A DNA stretch of 64,000 bases from a bacterium SCSIO 12643 (GTDB taxonomy: Bacteria; Bacteroidota; Bacteroidia; Flavobacteriales_G; Salibacteraceae). The translations under genes and the position numbers were made by a program. The notes beneath the pieces were generated by a model. It searched no databases, was not told where the DNA came from, and worked only from the letters and a program-made list of their open reading frames with translations. How positions within the stretch are numbered: the first letter of the stretch is position 1; every line of letters starts with the position of its first letter. Location: positions 1,922,001 to 1,986,000 of the forward strand of contig CP073750.1 of assembly GCA_024398135.1 (NCBI GenBank). The letters are read 5' to 3'. Below, piece after piece: positions 18,276 through 25,802 of the stretch.

Positions 18276-18749
18276 TTAAGAATTTATCTGTTTTAAGATC
18301 ACGCCAATATTTTGAACATGAGGTAAAAAATCATGACGCATACCATGTTTAATTTTCATGGTATAGGTACCTTCTTTAACGAATTTGAAACTTTGATGAA
18401 TCAAGATAGGATTGTCGATGAGGTCTCCAACTCCGCTTCCAATCCATCTACCATCCGGATAAGCCATTGGGCAGTTTATGGAGTCTGTATGGGTGTATCC
18501 ATCCGGTTCTGTTGTTTCGACAAATAACCAAAGGTTTTGATATGCATAGTCCGGAGTAATTCTTACATCAAATATTAGGTTATACTTATTTGAAGTATCC
18601 GGAGCATCAAACGAAAATTCAATAGGTTTAGAATAATCCCATCCTTCAGCATCAACATTCTGAAGTTGCTCATATACCACGTCATCGTTACATGATGCAA
18701 AACTGATCAAGATACTAAGCGTTAGGATGGAGTAGATTAACCTTTTCAT
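18276..18749 (-). CDS. gldH: Gliding motility lipoprotein GldH
   Basis: This 157-residue lipoprotein is required for gliding in flavobacteria. The signal peptide ends in a lipobox with Cys20 (SFASC). The mature part shows the family patterns VYEQLQNVDAEGWDYSKPI, NLIFDVRITPDYAYQNLWLF, CPMAYPDGRWIGSGVGD and the C-terminal HGMRHDFLPHVQNIG. Its ATG overlaps the ricT stop by four bases (ATGA) and PBP1A follows 9 bp later. That order is common in Flavobacteriales and supports the call. Its presence plus the T9SS subtilase suggests the cell glides or at least has the T9SS/gliding machinery; the other gld genes are outside this window. Confidence 0.93.
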   Translation of the reverse strand: MKRLIYSILTLSILISFASCNDDVVYEQLQNVDAEGWDYSKPIEFSFDAPDTSNKYNLIFDVRITPDYAYQNLWLFVETTEPDGYTHTDSINCPMAYPDGRWIGSGVGDLIDNPILIHQSFKFVKEGTYTMKIKHGMRHDFLPHVQNIGVILKQINS

Positions 18750-20164
18750 TCTTTATTTTCACCTACGTTCTTCGGTTTACGATTTTGGTTGTTTCTATTT
18801 CTATTGTTGCGATTCTTATTAGACTTATTTTTTGCCGTTGCATTCGGACTCTTTTTGCGATTTGAATCATTTTGACCTTTAGCCTGATTTTTGTTTTGAT
18901 CGTTGTTTTTTGCTTGCGAACGATTACCAGATTTTCTTCTTGACGGTCTTTTTTGTTCTTTTTTCGCTACATCCTGCTTCTCTTTTTGATCAGGTTTGTT
19001 TTGTCCTTTGTTTTGAGAACGATTCTGTGGTTTCTTTCTCTTTTTGTTTTTACTTCGGCCTTTACTTTTTGTATCGAAACGTGTTAAACTGTCTTGCCCA
19101 ACTACATTTCCAAATTCAGGCTCCATTTCAATTTCCTCAGTAAAATCAGCAAACTCTTCTAAGTCTTCCGGTTGTTCATCGCGTTTGTTCATTTCAATAA
19201 TTTCATGAACACGATCAATCGAAAGTGCAACTATCTTGGAGTTATCCCCAATATAGCTGTACCACATAATACCTTTGAAAATATCAGATTTAAAACAGTA
19301 TGCTTTTCCTTTTATTGTGCGCAATTTAACATCACTACTAGGAAATCCTTTCAATGCGTCTAAATAACTGTCTAATTCGAAGTTCAGGCAACATTTGAGT
19401 TTACCACATTGACCCGCTAGTTTTTGCGGATTAATAGATAGTTGCTGATATCTTGCTGCGTTGGTAGATACTGAACGGAAATCAGTTAACCAGGTAGAAC
19501 AACATAGTTCTCTACCACAAGAACCAATACCACCCAATCTTCCTGCTTCCTGGCGGGAGCCAATTTGACGCATTTCAATTCTAATTTTGAACTGATCAGC
19601 TAAATGACGAATAAGTTCTCTGAAATCCACACGCTCATCAGCGGTATAGTAAAATGTAGCTTTACATCCATCCGCTTGATATTCTACATCCGAAATCTTC
19701 ATATTTAATTTCAGTTCCGTAGCAATATGTCTGGCCTTGAGCATTGTCGGGCGTTCCAATGAAAGTGTTTCCTGCCACTTTTCAATCTCCGCCTGATTTG
19801 GTTTTCTCAGTATGTTTTTGATGTCTTTAGAATCGGTTGGGCATTTTTTAATGCGCATTCTCCGCTTCACCAGCTCACCGAGCATACTGACAATTCCTAT
19901 GTCATATCCATTCTGGGATTCAAGCACCACAGGCTCTCCAGGATGAATATCAAGTTTATTTTTATTTCTAAAAAACTCTTTACGAGTATTTTTAAACTTA
20001 ATCTCAACAAGGTCGAAATCATTATATCTGGAAGGTTCCATTCCAGTCAACCAACTGTATACATTGAGCTTATCGCATCCCGATGTAGAACAAGAACCAC
20101 TTGATTTACAACCACCAGAAACATTACTCGAATCAGAAACACTGCTGCAGTTTGTACACCCCAT
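18746..20164 (-). CDS. ricT: PSP1-domain regulatory iron-sulfur protein RicT
   Basis: RicT (YaaT) belongs to a Y-complex that, in Bacillus, binds iron-sulfur clusters and affects RNA processing; its role in Bacteroidota is unclear. The 472 residues have a Cys-rich N-terminus (Cys 3, 6, 19, 25, 30), the PSP1 core (about 40-290) with the cysteine motifs CGRELCCSTWL and CGKLKCCLNFE, and a disordered tail of about 110 residues made mostly of Asn, Lys, Gln, Arg and Ser. The tail looks RNA-binding. It is the first gene of the ricT-gldH-PBP1A unit and is divergent from the TetR gene. Confidence 0.92.
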   Translation of the reverse strand: MGCTNCSSVSDSSNVSGGCKSSGSCSTSGCDKLNVYSWLTGMEPSRYNDFDLVEIKFKNTRKEFFRNKNKLDIHPGEPVVLESQNGYDIGIVSMLGELVKRRMRIKKCPTDSKDIKNILRKPNQAEIEKWQETLSLERPTMLKARHIATELKLNMKISDVEYQADGCKATFYYTADERVDFRELIRHLADQFKIRIEMRQIGSRQEAGRLGGIGSCGRELCCSTWLTDFRSVSTNAARYQQLSINPQKLAGQCGKLKCCLNFELDSYLDALKGFPSSDVKLRTIKGKAYCFKSDIFKGIMWYSYIGDNSKIVALSIDRVHEIIEMNKRDEQPEDLEEFADFTEEIEMEPEFGNVVGQDSLTRFDTKSKGRSKNKKRKKPQNRSQNKGQNKPDQKEKQDVAKKEQKRPSRRKSGNRSQAKNNDQNKNQAKGQNDSNRKKSPNATAKNKSNKNRNNRNRNNQNRKPKNVGENKE

Positions 20165-20259
20165 ATACTTTTCTTTTCGAGAATTATTTCAATTCAAACA
20201 AAGGAAAGAATTTTATTCAATTTTTAGTTACCCAATAGACGATATTTAGAGAATTCAAT

Positions 20260-20283
20260 AAAATATACCAATTGGTATATTTT
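20260..20283. promoter_or_regulatory. 24-bp perfect palindrome, TetR-family operator 1
   Basis: AAAATATACCAA-TTGGTATATTTT is a perfect palindrome that ends 17 bp before the TetR-gene ATG and immediately upstream of its TATATTTG box. A bound repressor dimer would block the promoter. The core TATACC-n4-GGTATA recurs at 20915-20930. Confidence 0.8.
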
Positions 20284-20285
20284 TA

Positions 20286-20293
20286 TATATTTG
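20286..20293 (+). promoter_or_regulatory. TAnnTTTG -7 promoter element of the TetR gene
   Basis: TATATTTG matches TAnnTTTG and ends 7 bases before the ATG, implying a leader of only a few bases. It sits 2 bp from operator 1. Confidence 0.6.
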
Positions 20294-20300
20294 CATTTCC

Positions 20301-20897
20301 ATGCCTTCAAAATCACAAATAACAACGGAATATATCATTAAGACGGTATCACCGGTTTTTAATCGTAAGGGTTATTCAGGAACGAGTATAAGTGATATTA
20401 CTGCAGCTACAGGTTTGACCAAAGGGGCGATTTATGGAAATTTCACGGATAAGAACGAATTGGCAGTTCGTGCATTTGTTTATAATGTGAAACTGGTTTC
20501 TGCCAAAATAGAAAAGGCTATTTCTTCTTCGGATAATAGTTTGGGGAAGCTCTATGCGATTTCTGATTTTTATAAAGATTATTACCAATTCACTTATGAA
20601 TTTGGAGGATGTCCCATTTTGAATGTGGGTATAGATTCCAATCATCAGAATCCGGCTTTGTTGGAGAAAGTAAAAAAGGCCATACGTAATTTACAAAGTA
20701 ATCTGGCGATCATTATTCAAGAAGGGATTAATGAAGGTGAAATCAAAAAGGACGTAGATCCTAAATTGTATGCGCGGAGAATATTTTCGATGGTGGAAGG
20801 GGGAATTTTTATGTCTACCGTTTTGAAAGATAAGACCTATATGGAAGATTTAACAGAGGCAATCACCAATCTGATCAATAAAGAGTTAAAGCGGTAA
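20301..20897 (+). CDS. TetR/AcrR-family transcriptional repressor
   Basis: The 198-residue regulator has an N-terminal helix-turn-helix (about residues 10-57; RKGYSGTSISDITAATGLTKGAIYGNFTDK in two parts) and an all-helical ligand-binding C-terminal half. The C-terminal half contains FGGCPILNVGIDS near residue 102, a pattern often seen in TetR proteins with a TetR_C-type ligand domain. A 24-bp palindrome covers its own promoter and a near-identical site precedes the hydrolase gene 38 bp downstream, so the likely regulon is these two genes. The inducer is unknown; a hydrophobic ester or lipid would suit the hydrolase. Confidence 0.92.
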   Translation: MPSKSQITTEYIIKTVSPVFNRKGYSGTSISDITAATGLTKGAIYGNFTDKNELAVRAFVYNVKLVSAKIEKAISSSDNSLGKLYAISDFYKDYYQFTYEFGGCPILNVGIDSNHQNPALLEKVKKAIRNLQSNLAIIIQEGINEGEIKKDVDPKLYARRIFSMVEGGIFMSTVLKDKTYMEDLTEAITNLINKELKR

Positions 20898-20914
20898 ATT
20901 TTTTTAAACTAAAA

Positions 20915-20930
20915 TATACCGATTGGTATA
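20915..20930. promoter_or_regulatory. TetR-family operator 2, upstream of the hydrolase
   Basis: TATACCGATTGGTATA differs from the operator 1 core TATACCAATTGGTATA at one position. It ends 5 bases before the hydrolase ATG, in the 38-bp gap after the regulator gene, so a bound dimer would block expression of the hydrolase. Confidence 0.75.
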
Positions 20931-20935
20931 AAAAC

Positions 20936-21766
20936 ATGATAAGAGTAATAAGACAATATCACAAAACACTTTCTGCAGTGAGTCCCAATCTGGCGGCAAA
21001 TTCAGCATTTGAATTATTTAAGAAAGTACGTAAGAAAGCTATTCGTGATCGTGAGAAGCCGTTTTTTGAACGTGCAAATCAATATGATTTAGAATTTCAA
21101 GGTAAGCAGATCCATTGCTACGAATTTGGAAATCCGGAAAATGATATCGTGATTTTACTTCATGGGTGGGATTCTAATTCAGGTTGTATGTATCGATTTG
21201 TAGATCCACTTTTAGAGAAAGGGAAGTACGTTTTAAGTTTTAATTTACCCGGGCATGCGTTTTATGAAGATTCGAAGACGAATTTACATGAGGCCAAACT
21301 GGCATTCCAGCACTTTATGAATTCACTACCAAAAGGAAAAAACATCTCCATCGTTTCGCATTCTTTTGGTTCAGCGGTAACTGCTTTTGGTTTGGCGAAT
21401 ATGGATTTGAAAGTAGATGAATTAGTGTTTTTAACTTCACCAAATGAGATGGAGGACATTTTTGTGGAATTCAAAAATATGATTGGTTTAAATGATAAGT
21501 CTTTTAACATTTTGAAAAATAAGGCCAACAAGATTTTGGGTGAACGTTTAGAAGATATTTCAGTTGCGAAGAAATTAGAAGCGGCCAAATTCGATCATCT
21601 GTACTTATTTCATGATCAATCAGATAAAGTTTTGCCATACGGAAACTCTTTAGCGATCCATGACCATATTTCGGATTCGACATTGTATAAATACGATCAA
21701 ATTGGGCATTATAGAATGTTGTGGAATGAAGATTTGGTGAATGAGGTGATCTCTGTTTTGAAATAG
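20936..21766 (+). CDS. Alpha/beta hydrolase
   Basis: This 276-residue enzyme has the alpha/beta-hydrolase fold. The oxyanion-hole region is VILLHGWDSNSG near 71-82. The nucleophile elbow is SHSFGSA with Ser143. The likely acid is Asp227 or Asp230 in FHDQSDKVLP, and the base is His258 in QIGHYRM. An N-terminal extension of about 45 residues precedes the core. No signal peptide is seen, so it should act in the cytoplasm. The substrate is unknown (ester, lipid or thioester). The gene is controlled with the TetR gene through paired operators. Its stop is 2 bp from the convergent flippase gene. Confidence 0.9.
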   Translation: MIRVIRQYHKTLSAVSPNLAANSAFELFKKVRKKAIRDREKPFFERANQYDLEFQGKQIHCYEFGNPENDIVILLHGWDSNSGCMYRFVDPLLEKGKYVLSFNLPGHAFYEDSKTNLHEAKLAFQHFMNSLPKGKNISIVSHSFGSAVTAFGLANMDLKVDELVFLTSPNEMEDIFVEFKNMIGLNDKSFNILKNKANKILGERLEDISVAKKLEAAKFDHLYLFHDQSDKVLPYGNSLAIHDHISDSTLYKYDQIGHYRMLWNEDLVNEVISVLK

Positions 21767-21767
21767 A

Positions 21768-23264
21768 TTAGATATTCACTCGATCAAGAATTCTTTTGAT
21801 GTCTTTCCATTCCCAAATCAGGATGACACCTAGAAATGCCAGCAAGAAAGTTGTACTTGTGAGATAATGAAGTATTTCGCTATCTATAATAATCCATGTA
21901 CTTAAATACCATAAACCGAAAGCGAGAACAGAGTATCCTAAAATCTTGAATAAATTGTAAGGGATTGGGAAGTAATGATTTCCCAATAGATAACTGGCCA
22001 AAGCCATAATTCCATAAGCACTAAATGTGGTCCATGCTGCTCCTACATATCCAATTTTAGGGATAAGATAAATATTCATTCCAATAGTAATCACAGCTCC
22101 CAAAATTGCGAGCCCAGCCCCATAGATCGTGCGGTGCGTCATTTTATACCAAACAGATAGATTATAGATCCACCCCAGGAATATGTTGGCAAACAATAGA
22201 ATTGGTACAATCGATAGTCCTACCCAATAATCGGAATTACGAATTAGAATCTTGAATAAATCGAGATAGAGCATGACCATTAAAAAAATGGTAGTTACCA
22301 CAATAGTGTACCATTTCATTACGTCCGCATATACTTTTCGGTCATTGCCTTCATAATCTTGCGCAAAGAAGAAAGGTTCCGCTGCGTATCTGAAAGCCTG
22401 AGTGAATAGTGTAATGAGTACTGCCAATTTATACACCGCTCCGTAAATACCTACTTGTGCCAATGCGGCTTGAGTTCCCATTTCGGGTTCTAGTAAGATT
22501 CTGATGAGTCTGCGATCTAATGTTTCATTAATGATTCCGGCAAACCCTGCAATAACCAGAGGGGAAGCGTACTTAAAGAGTTTTTTCATCAATGATGGAT
22601 TGATCTGAAAACTAAAACCTTGATATGAAGGAGCTATAAGTATGAATTTAACAATGGCCTGAGCCAGATTTGCAATGAAAATGTATCCAACACCAATGTT
22701 AGGGTCAAAAACCGCATCGGTAATAAAATTACCTCCATTCCTATAAACAGTGATGCAATACCAAACAAAGAATAAGTTCAAACCAATGTTAACCCCTATA
22801 CTGGCGAAGTTGATCAGGGCAAATTTTAAAGCTTTTTGTTGCGTCCGCAATTGGGCCAGTGGAATGACGGATAGCGCATCAAAACCTAATGTAAATCCCA
22901 TCCAGATGACGTATTCCGGATGGTCAGCATATCTCACAGCTTCTGCCAGATCAGTAGTAAAAAAAACAGTGGTAAGGATAAAGAGAACAGAAGTTAATGT
23001 GACAAAAAATAAACTGGTCCTAAAAACTTCCTCAGGAGTATATTCTTTTTTATTGGTAAATCTGAAATACGCAGTTTCCATTCCCCAGGGTAAAATAACC
23101 GCAATGAACGCAACCAACGCATAAACATCATTGACTACCCCATATTCAGCGGGAACAAAGATGGAGGTATAAATGGGGAATAATAAATAATTTAAAAACC
23201 TGCCCAAAATACTAGGAAGTCCGTATATGGCAGTTTGCCCGGCAAGCTTCTTTAATTTACTCAT
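21768..23264 (-). CDS. Polysaccharide biosynthesis / Wzx-type flippase (MATE-like)
   Basis: The 498-residue integral membrane protein has about 12-14 helices and starts with KKLAGQTAIYGLPSILGRFLNYLLFPIYT, the opening typical of flippases of the MVF/oligosaccharidyl-lipid (Wzx-like) family. Such proteins move lipid-linked glycans across the inner membrane. Charged Arg/Asp pairs in the middle (ETLDRRLIRILLEPEMG) fit the family. It is a stand-alone gene, away from the GT-C cluster at 9-14 kb, though the two might serve the same surface glycan. The substrate cannot be read from sequence. Confidence 0.88.
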   Translation of the reverse strand: MSKLKKLAGQTAIYGLPSILGRFLNYLLFPIYTSIFVPAEYGVVNDVYALVAFIAVILPWGMETAYFRFTNKKEYTPEEVFRTSLFFVTLTSVLFILTTVFFTTDLAEAVRYADHPEYVIWMGFTLGFDALSVIPLAQLRTQQKALKFALINFASIGVNIGLNLFFVWYCITVYRNGGNFITDAVFDPNIGVGYIFIANLAQAIVKFILIAPSYQGFSFQINPSLMKKLFKYASPLVIAGFAGIINETLDRRLIRILLEPEMGTQAALAQVGIYGAVYKLAVLITLFTQAFRYAAEPFFFAQDYEGNDRKVYADVMKWYTIVVTTIFLMVMLYLDLFKILIRNSDYWVGLSIVPILLFANIFLGWIYNLSVWYKMTHRTIYGAGLAILGAVITIGMNIYLIPKIGYVGAAWTTFSAYGIMALASYLLGNHYFPIPYNLFKILGYSVLAFGLWYLSTWIIIDSEILHYLTSTTFLLAFLGVILIWEWKDIKRILDRVNI

Positions 23265-23363
23265 TGAAGATGTGTCTATGATTCCAGTGGCGAAAAGTAC
23301 GCATAACTCATGTTAAAATCGAATTTGATTTTTTAGAGTTTTCAATAGTTAGGGGTGAATCAT

Positions 23364-23729
23364 TTATAACGTAGATTCTATACTATATTTTGCTAATCCC
23401 AAAGGTAAATCACCTTTTTCGTGAACGGCATTATCACGTAAAATTTGTAACTGCAGTTCTCCTTTGCCAGAAATGAGTTCAATTTCAAACCAAACAGGAG
23501 AGCCGTCTTCAAATTCAGTAAGCAACTCAGACTCCCAATTATAGGTGTTGATAGGGCCAACTGATTTCGTGCCGCCATTTTGCAATTTATACGATACTCT
23601 ATAAGTTGGGATACCATTCCCCAGATTTACGATTTTATATTGAACCGTCCACATTGGAATGGGATCCTGTTTACAGGATGAAAGTCCAAATGCGATTAAC
23701 ACAAAAAAAAGTAATGCGGATTTACTCAT
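23364..23729 (-). CDS. Small lipoprotein of unknown function
   Basis: The 121-residue product has a lipoprotein signal peptide with Cys19 in the lipobox (GLSSC), so it should be anchored in a membrane. The mature part of about 100 residues looks beta-rich (WTVQYKIVNLGNGIPTYRVSYKLQ, VWFEIELISGKGELQLQIL) with a C2- or Ig-like flavour, and no cysteines after the lipidated one. I recognise no family. It is divergent from tadA with 50 bp between. A small weak inverted repeat lies downstream but is not a convincing terminator. Confidence 0.7.
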   Translation of the reverse strand: MSKSALLFFVLIAFGLSSCKQDPIPMWTVQYKIVNLGNGIPTYRVSYKLQNGGTKSVGPINTYNWESELLTEFEDGSPVWFEIELISGKGELQLQILRDNAVHEKGDLPLGLAKYSIESTL

Positions 23730-23767
23730 TTTGCTAAGGTAAAGGAAGTTTGATTGTGGTCAAATCT

Positions 23768-23775
23768 TATTTTTG
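23768..23775 (+). promoter_or_regulatory. TAnnTTTG -7 promoter element before tadA
   Basis: TATTTTTG matches TAnnTTTG and ends 4 bases before the tadA ATG, so transcription would start at or next to the start codon (leaderless). A TTTG at 23749-23752 lies 15 bases upstream, somewhat shorter than usual -33 spacing. Confidence 0.6.
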
Positions 23776-23779
23776 AAAT

Positions 23780-24226
23780 ATGAGTTTATCAATACAATCT
23801 GATGCGCATTTTATGAAGTTGGCTTTGGCCGAAGCTCAGAAGGCATTTGAAATGGATGAAGTGCCGGTCGGGGCTGTTATTGTGAGTAACGGAAGAGTGA
23901 TTGCACGCGCACATAATATGACGGAACGCCTTAATGATGTGACAGCTCATGCCGAAATGCAGGCTTTTACTGCAGCATCAGAGGCTTTGGGTGGTAAGTA
24001 TTTATTGGATTGTACTTTATATGTGACATTAGAACCTTGCGTTATGTGTGCTGGCGCATCTTTTTGGACACAAATTAGCCGTATAGTATATGCTGCTCCG
24101 GATGAGAAACGTGGGTTTAATCGAATAAAAACAGAGTTACTTCATCCGAAAACAAAAATAGAAGGTGGGTTAATGGCTGCAGAGAGTGCTGATTTGCTGA
24201 AAACTTTCTTTAAAGGAAAGCGATAA
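23780..24226 (+). CDS. tadA: tRNA-specific adenosine deaminase
   Basis: TadA converts the wobble adenosine 34 of tRNA-Arg(ACG) to inosine. The 148 residues contain the cytidine-deaminase-fold zinc site: His57 and catalytic Glu59 in TAHAEMQAF, and Cys87 and Cys90 in EPCVMCAGA. VPVGAVIV near 28-35 and GGFNRI-like KRGFNRIKTELLHP in the C-terminus are typical of TadA rather than guanine deaminase. Length is normal. It converges on the haemoglobin gene with one base between the stops. Confidence 0.95.
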   Translation: MSLSIQSDAHFMKLALAEAQKAFEMDEVPVGAVIVSNGRVIARAHNMTERLNDVTAHAEMQAFTAASEALGGKYLLDCTLYVTLEPCVMCAGASFWTQISRIVYAAPDEKRGFNRIKTELLHPKTKIEGGLMAAESADLLKTFFKGKR

Positions 24227-24227
24227 A

Positions 24228-24605
24228 TTATTTTTGGTAAATCGTTTTCATTTGAATCATTGTAGCTATACTTAAAGCTCTTGTTTTAGCTTCACGTGCG
24301 TGGTCACCGATAAATAAATCGTCTACAGTTTCATTGAATAGCTTTAGCCAGGTTTCAAACATGTTCTTGGTAAATGGGAACTTAAAATGAAGTTGTTTGT
24401 GTACGGCCATTGGATTTCCTTGATAACCAGGATTTTTTAAAATAATAGCTTCCCAGAAATCATACATTTTAGGTAAATGAGCTTCCCAATCCAGTTTTGC
24501 TACACCGTTAAACATATGGTCTAACTCTGGATCCTGTTGAACCCTTTCATAGAATGAATTTACCATTAGGATTATATCCTCTCTGGACGTGATATCTTTT
24601 TTCAT
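24228..24605 (-). CDS. Group III truncated haemoglobin
   Basis: This 125-residue globin matches group III truncated haemoglobins (2-on-2 fold). Visible are the B-helix FYERVQQDPELDHMF, the DFWEAI region near 49-54, the probable haem-binding His69 in PMAVHKQL and the following FETWLKLFNETVDDLF helix. Such proteins are linked to NO or reactive-oxygen chemistry and oxygen management. The gene starts 2 bp after ackA and so is the third gene of a pta-ackA-globin transcript, which suggests expression when oxygen is limiting and acetate is made. That regulatory link is inference from gene order. Confidence 0.9.
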   Translation of the reverse strand: MKKDITSREDIILMVNSFYERVQQDPELDHMFNGVAKLDWEAHLPKMYDFWEAIILKNPGYQGNPMAVHKQLHFKFPFTKNMFETWLKLFNETVDDLFIGDHAREAKTRALSIATMIQMKTIYQK

Positions 24606-24607
24606 GC

Positions 24608-25798
24608 TTAGTTTAATAATTGGTATACCTGTCCGGCAATTTCAAGTTCTTCGTTAGTTGGAGTAATCAGAATTTTCACTTTGGATTCAGGTGTTTGAAT
24701 TTCTCGGATTCCTTTAACTCTGAGATTATTCTTTGTATGATCTATGTGGATACCGAGATGACCCATTTCTGCACATACCATCTTTCTAATGAGCGCGCTA
24801 TTTTCACCTACACCAGCGGTAAACACGATTCCGTGAATAGGTCCTATTGCTGCGATATATGCTCCAATGTATTTTTTAATTCTGTATGTATAGACATCCA
24901 AAGCAAGTTGAGAAAGTGCATCACCATTCTCAGCTTTTTCAGTAATATTTCTAAGATCATTCTCTCCGGCAAGGCCCTTCATTCCGCTTTCTTTGTTCAG
25001 CAGATTTTTTACTTTTTGAATAGAGTATCCTTTTTCTTCTTCTAAATAAAAGATAATCCCCGGGTCTAAATCACCTACACGAGTACCCATAACCAATCCG
25101 GCCAGTGGAGTCATGCCCAATGAAGTATCAATAGACTTTCCGTTTTTTACTGCAGCCATACTGGCACCGTTTCCCAAATGAATGGTGATGAGGTTTACCT
25201 GGTTTACATCGATTCCAAGATGCTCAGCAGATACTCTGGTAACATATCGGTGTGATGTACCATGGAATCCATAGACACGAATTCCATAATCATTATACAA
25301 ATATTGTGGAATGGCATAATGATAGGCTTTTGGAGGCAATGTATGATGAAACGCGGTGTCAAATACTGCTATTTGTTTGGCGTCTGGAAAAACAGATTCG
25401 GCTACTTCTATTCCTTCGTAATTTGGTGGATTATGCAGTGGTGCGAGTCCAAAAAGTTCCTTGATTTTAAGTTTGACCTGCGCATCAATGATCGTTGTTT
25501 TTTGGAATGTTTCTCCCCCATGAACCACACGATGTCCTATGCTTTCAACTTCTCTGGTATCTGAAATCAACTTGTAAGTTGGATCCAGTAACCAATCCGA
25601 AACGAGTTTTAATCCGGTTTGATGATTGGCAATGACACGCTCTTCTTTTTTTTCCTGATCTTGAGTAGACATCTGAATGACGCCATTTTTTTCACCGATT
25701 CGTTCAACCAGGCCTACAGCTAATTGTGTACCTGAAGGCATATCGATCAATGCGAATTTAATAGAAGAACTACCTGTATTGATAACTAGTGTTTTCAT
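24608..25798 (-). CDS. ackA: Acetate kinase
   Basis: AckA forms ATP from acetyl phosphate and ADP, or the reverse in acetate assimilation. The 396 residues carry the ASKHA-fold markers: the N-terminal LVINTGSSSIKFAL phosphate loop, GHRVVHGGE near 86-94, FDTAFHHT near 146 with the catalytic Asp, HGTSH near 179, LITIHLGNGAS near 203 and the adenosine loop FTAGVGENS near 328. Length fits the family. It starts 4 bp after pta and the two clearly form the Pta-AckA pathway. Confidence 0.97.
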   Translation of the reverse strand: MKTLVINTGSSSIKFALIDMPSGTQLAVGLVERIGEKNGVIQMSTQDQEKKEERVIANHQTGLKLVSDWLLDPTYKLISDTREVESIGHRVVHGGETFQKTTIIDAQVKLKIKELFGLAPLHNPPNYEGIEVAESVFPDAKQIAVFDTAFHHTLPPKAYHYAIPQYLYNDYGIRVYGFHGTSHRYVTRVSAEHLGIDVNQVNLITIHLGNGASMAAVKNGKSIDTSLGMTPLAGLVMGTRVGDLDPGIIFYLEEEKGYSIQKVKNLLNKESGMKGLAGENDLRNITEKAENGDALSQLALDVYTYRIKKYIGAYIAAIGPIHGIVFTAGVGENSALIRKMVCAEMGHLGIHIDHTKNNLRVKGIREIQTPESKVKILITPTNEELEIAGQVYQLLN

Positions 25799-25802
25799 GA
25801 TT

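Noticed and set aside
23313-23332. Short inverted repeat AAATC...GATTT followed by T6
   Set aside because: The stem is only 5 bp of mainly A-T pairs and the T run is on the plus strand, where no gene precedes it.
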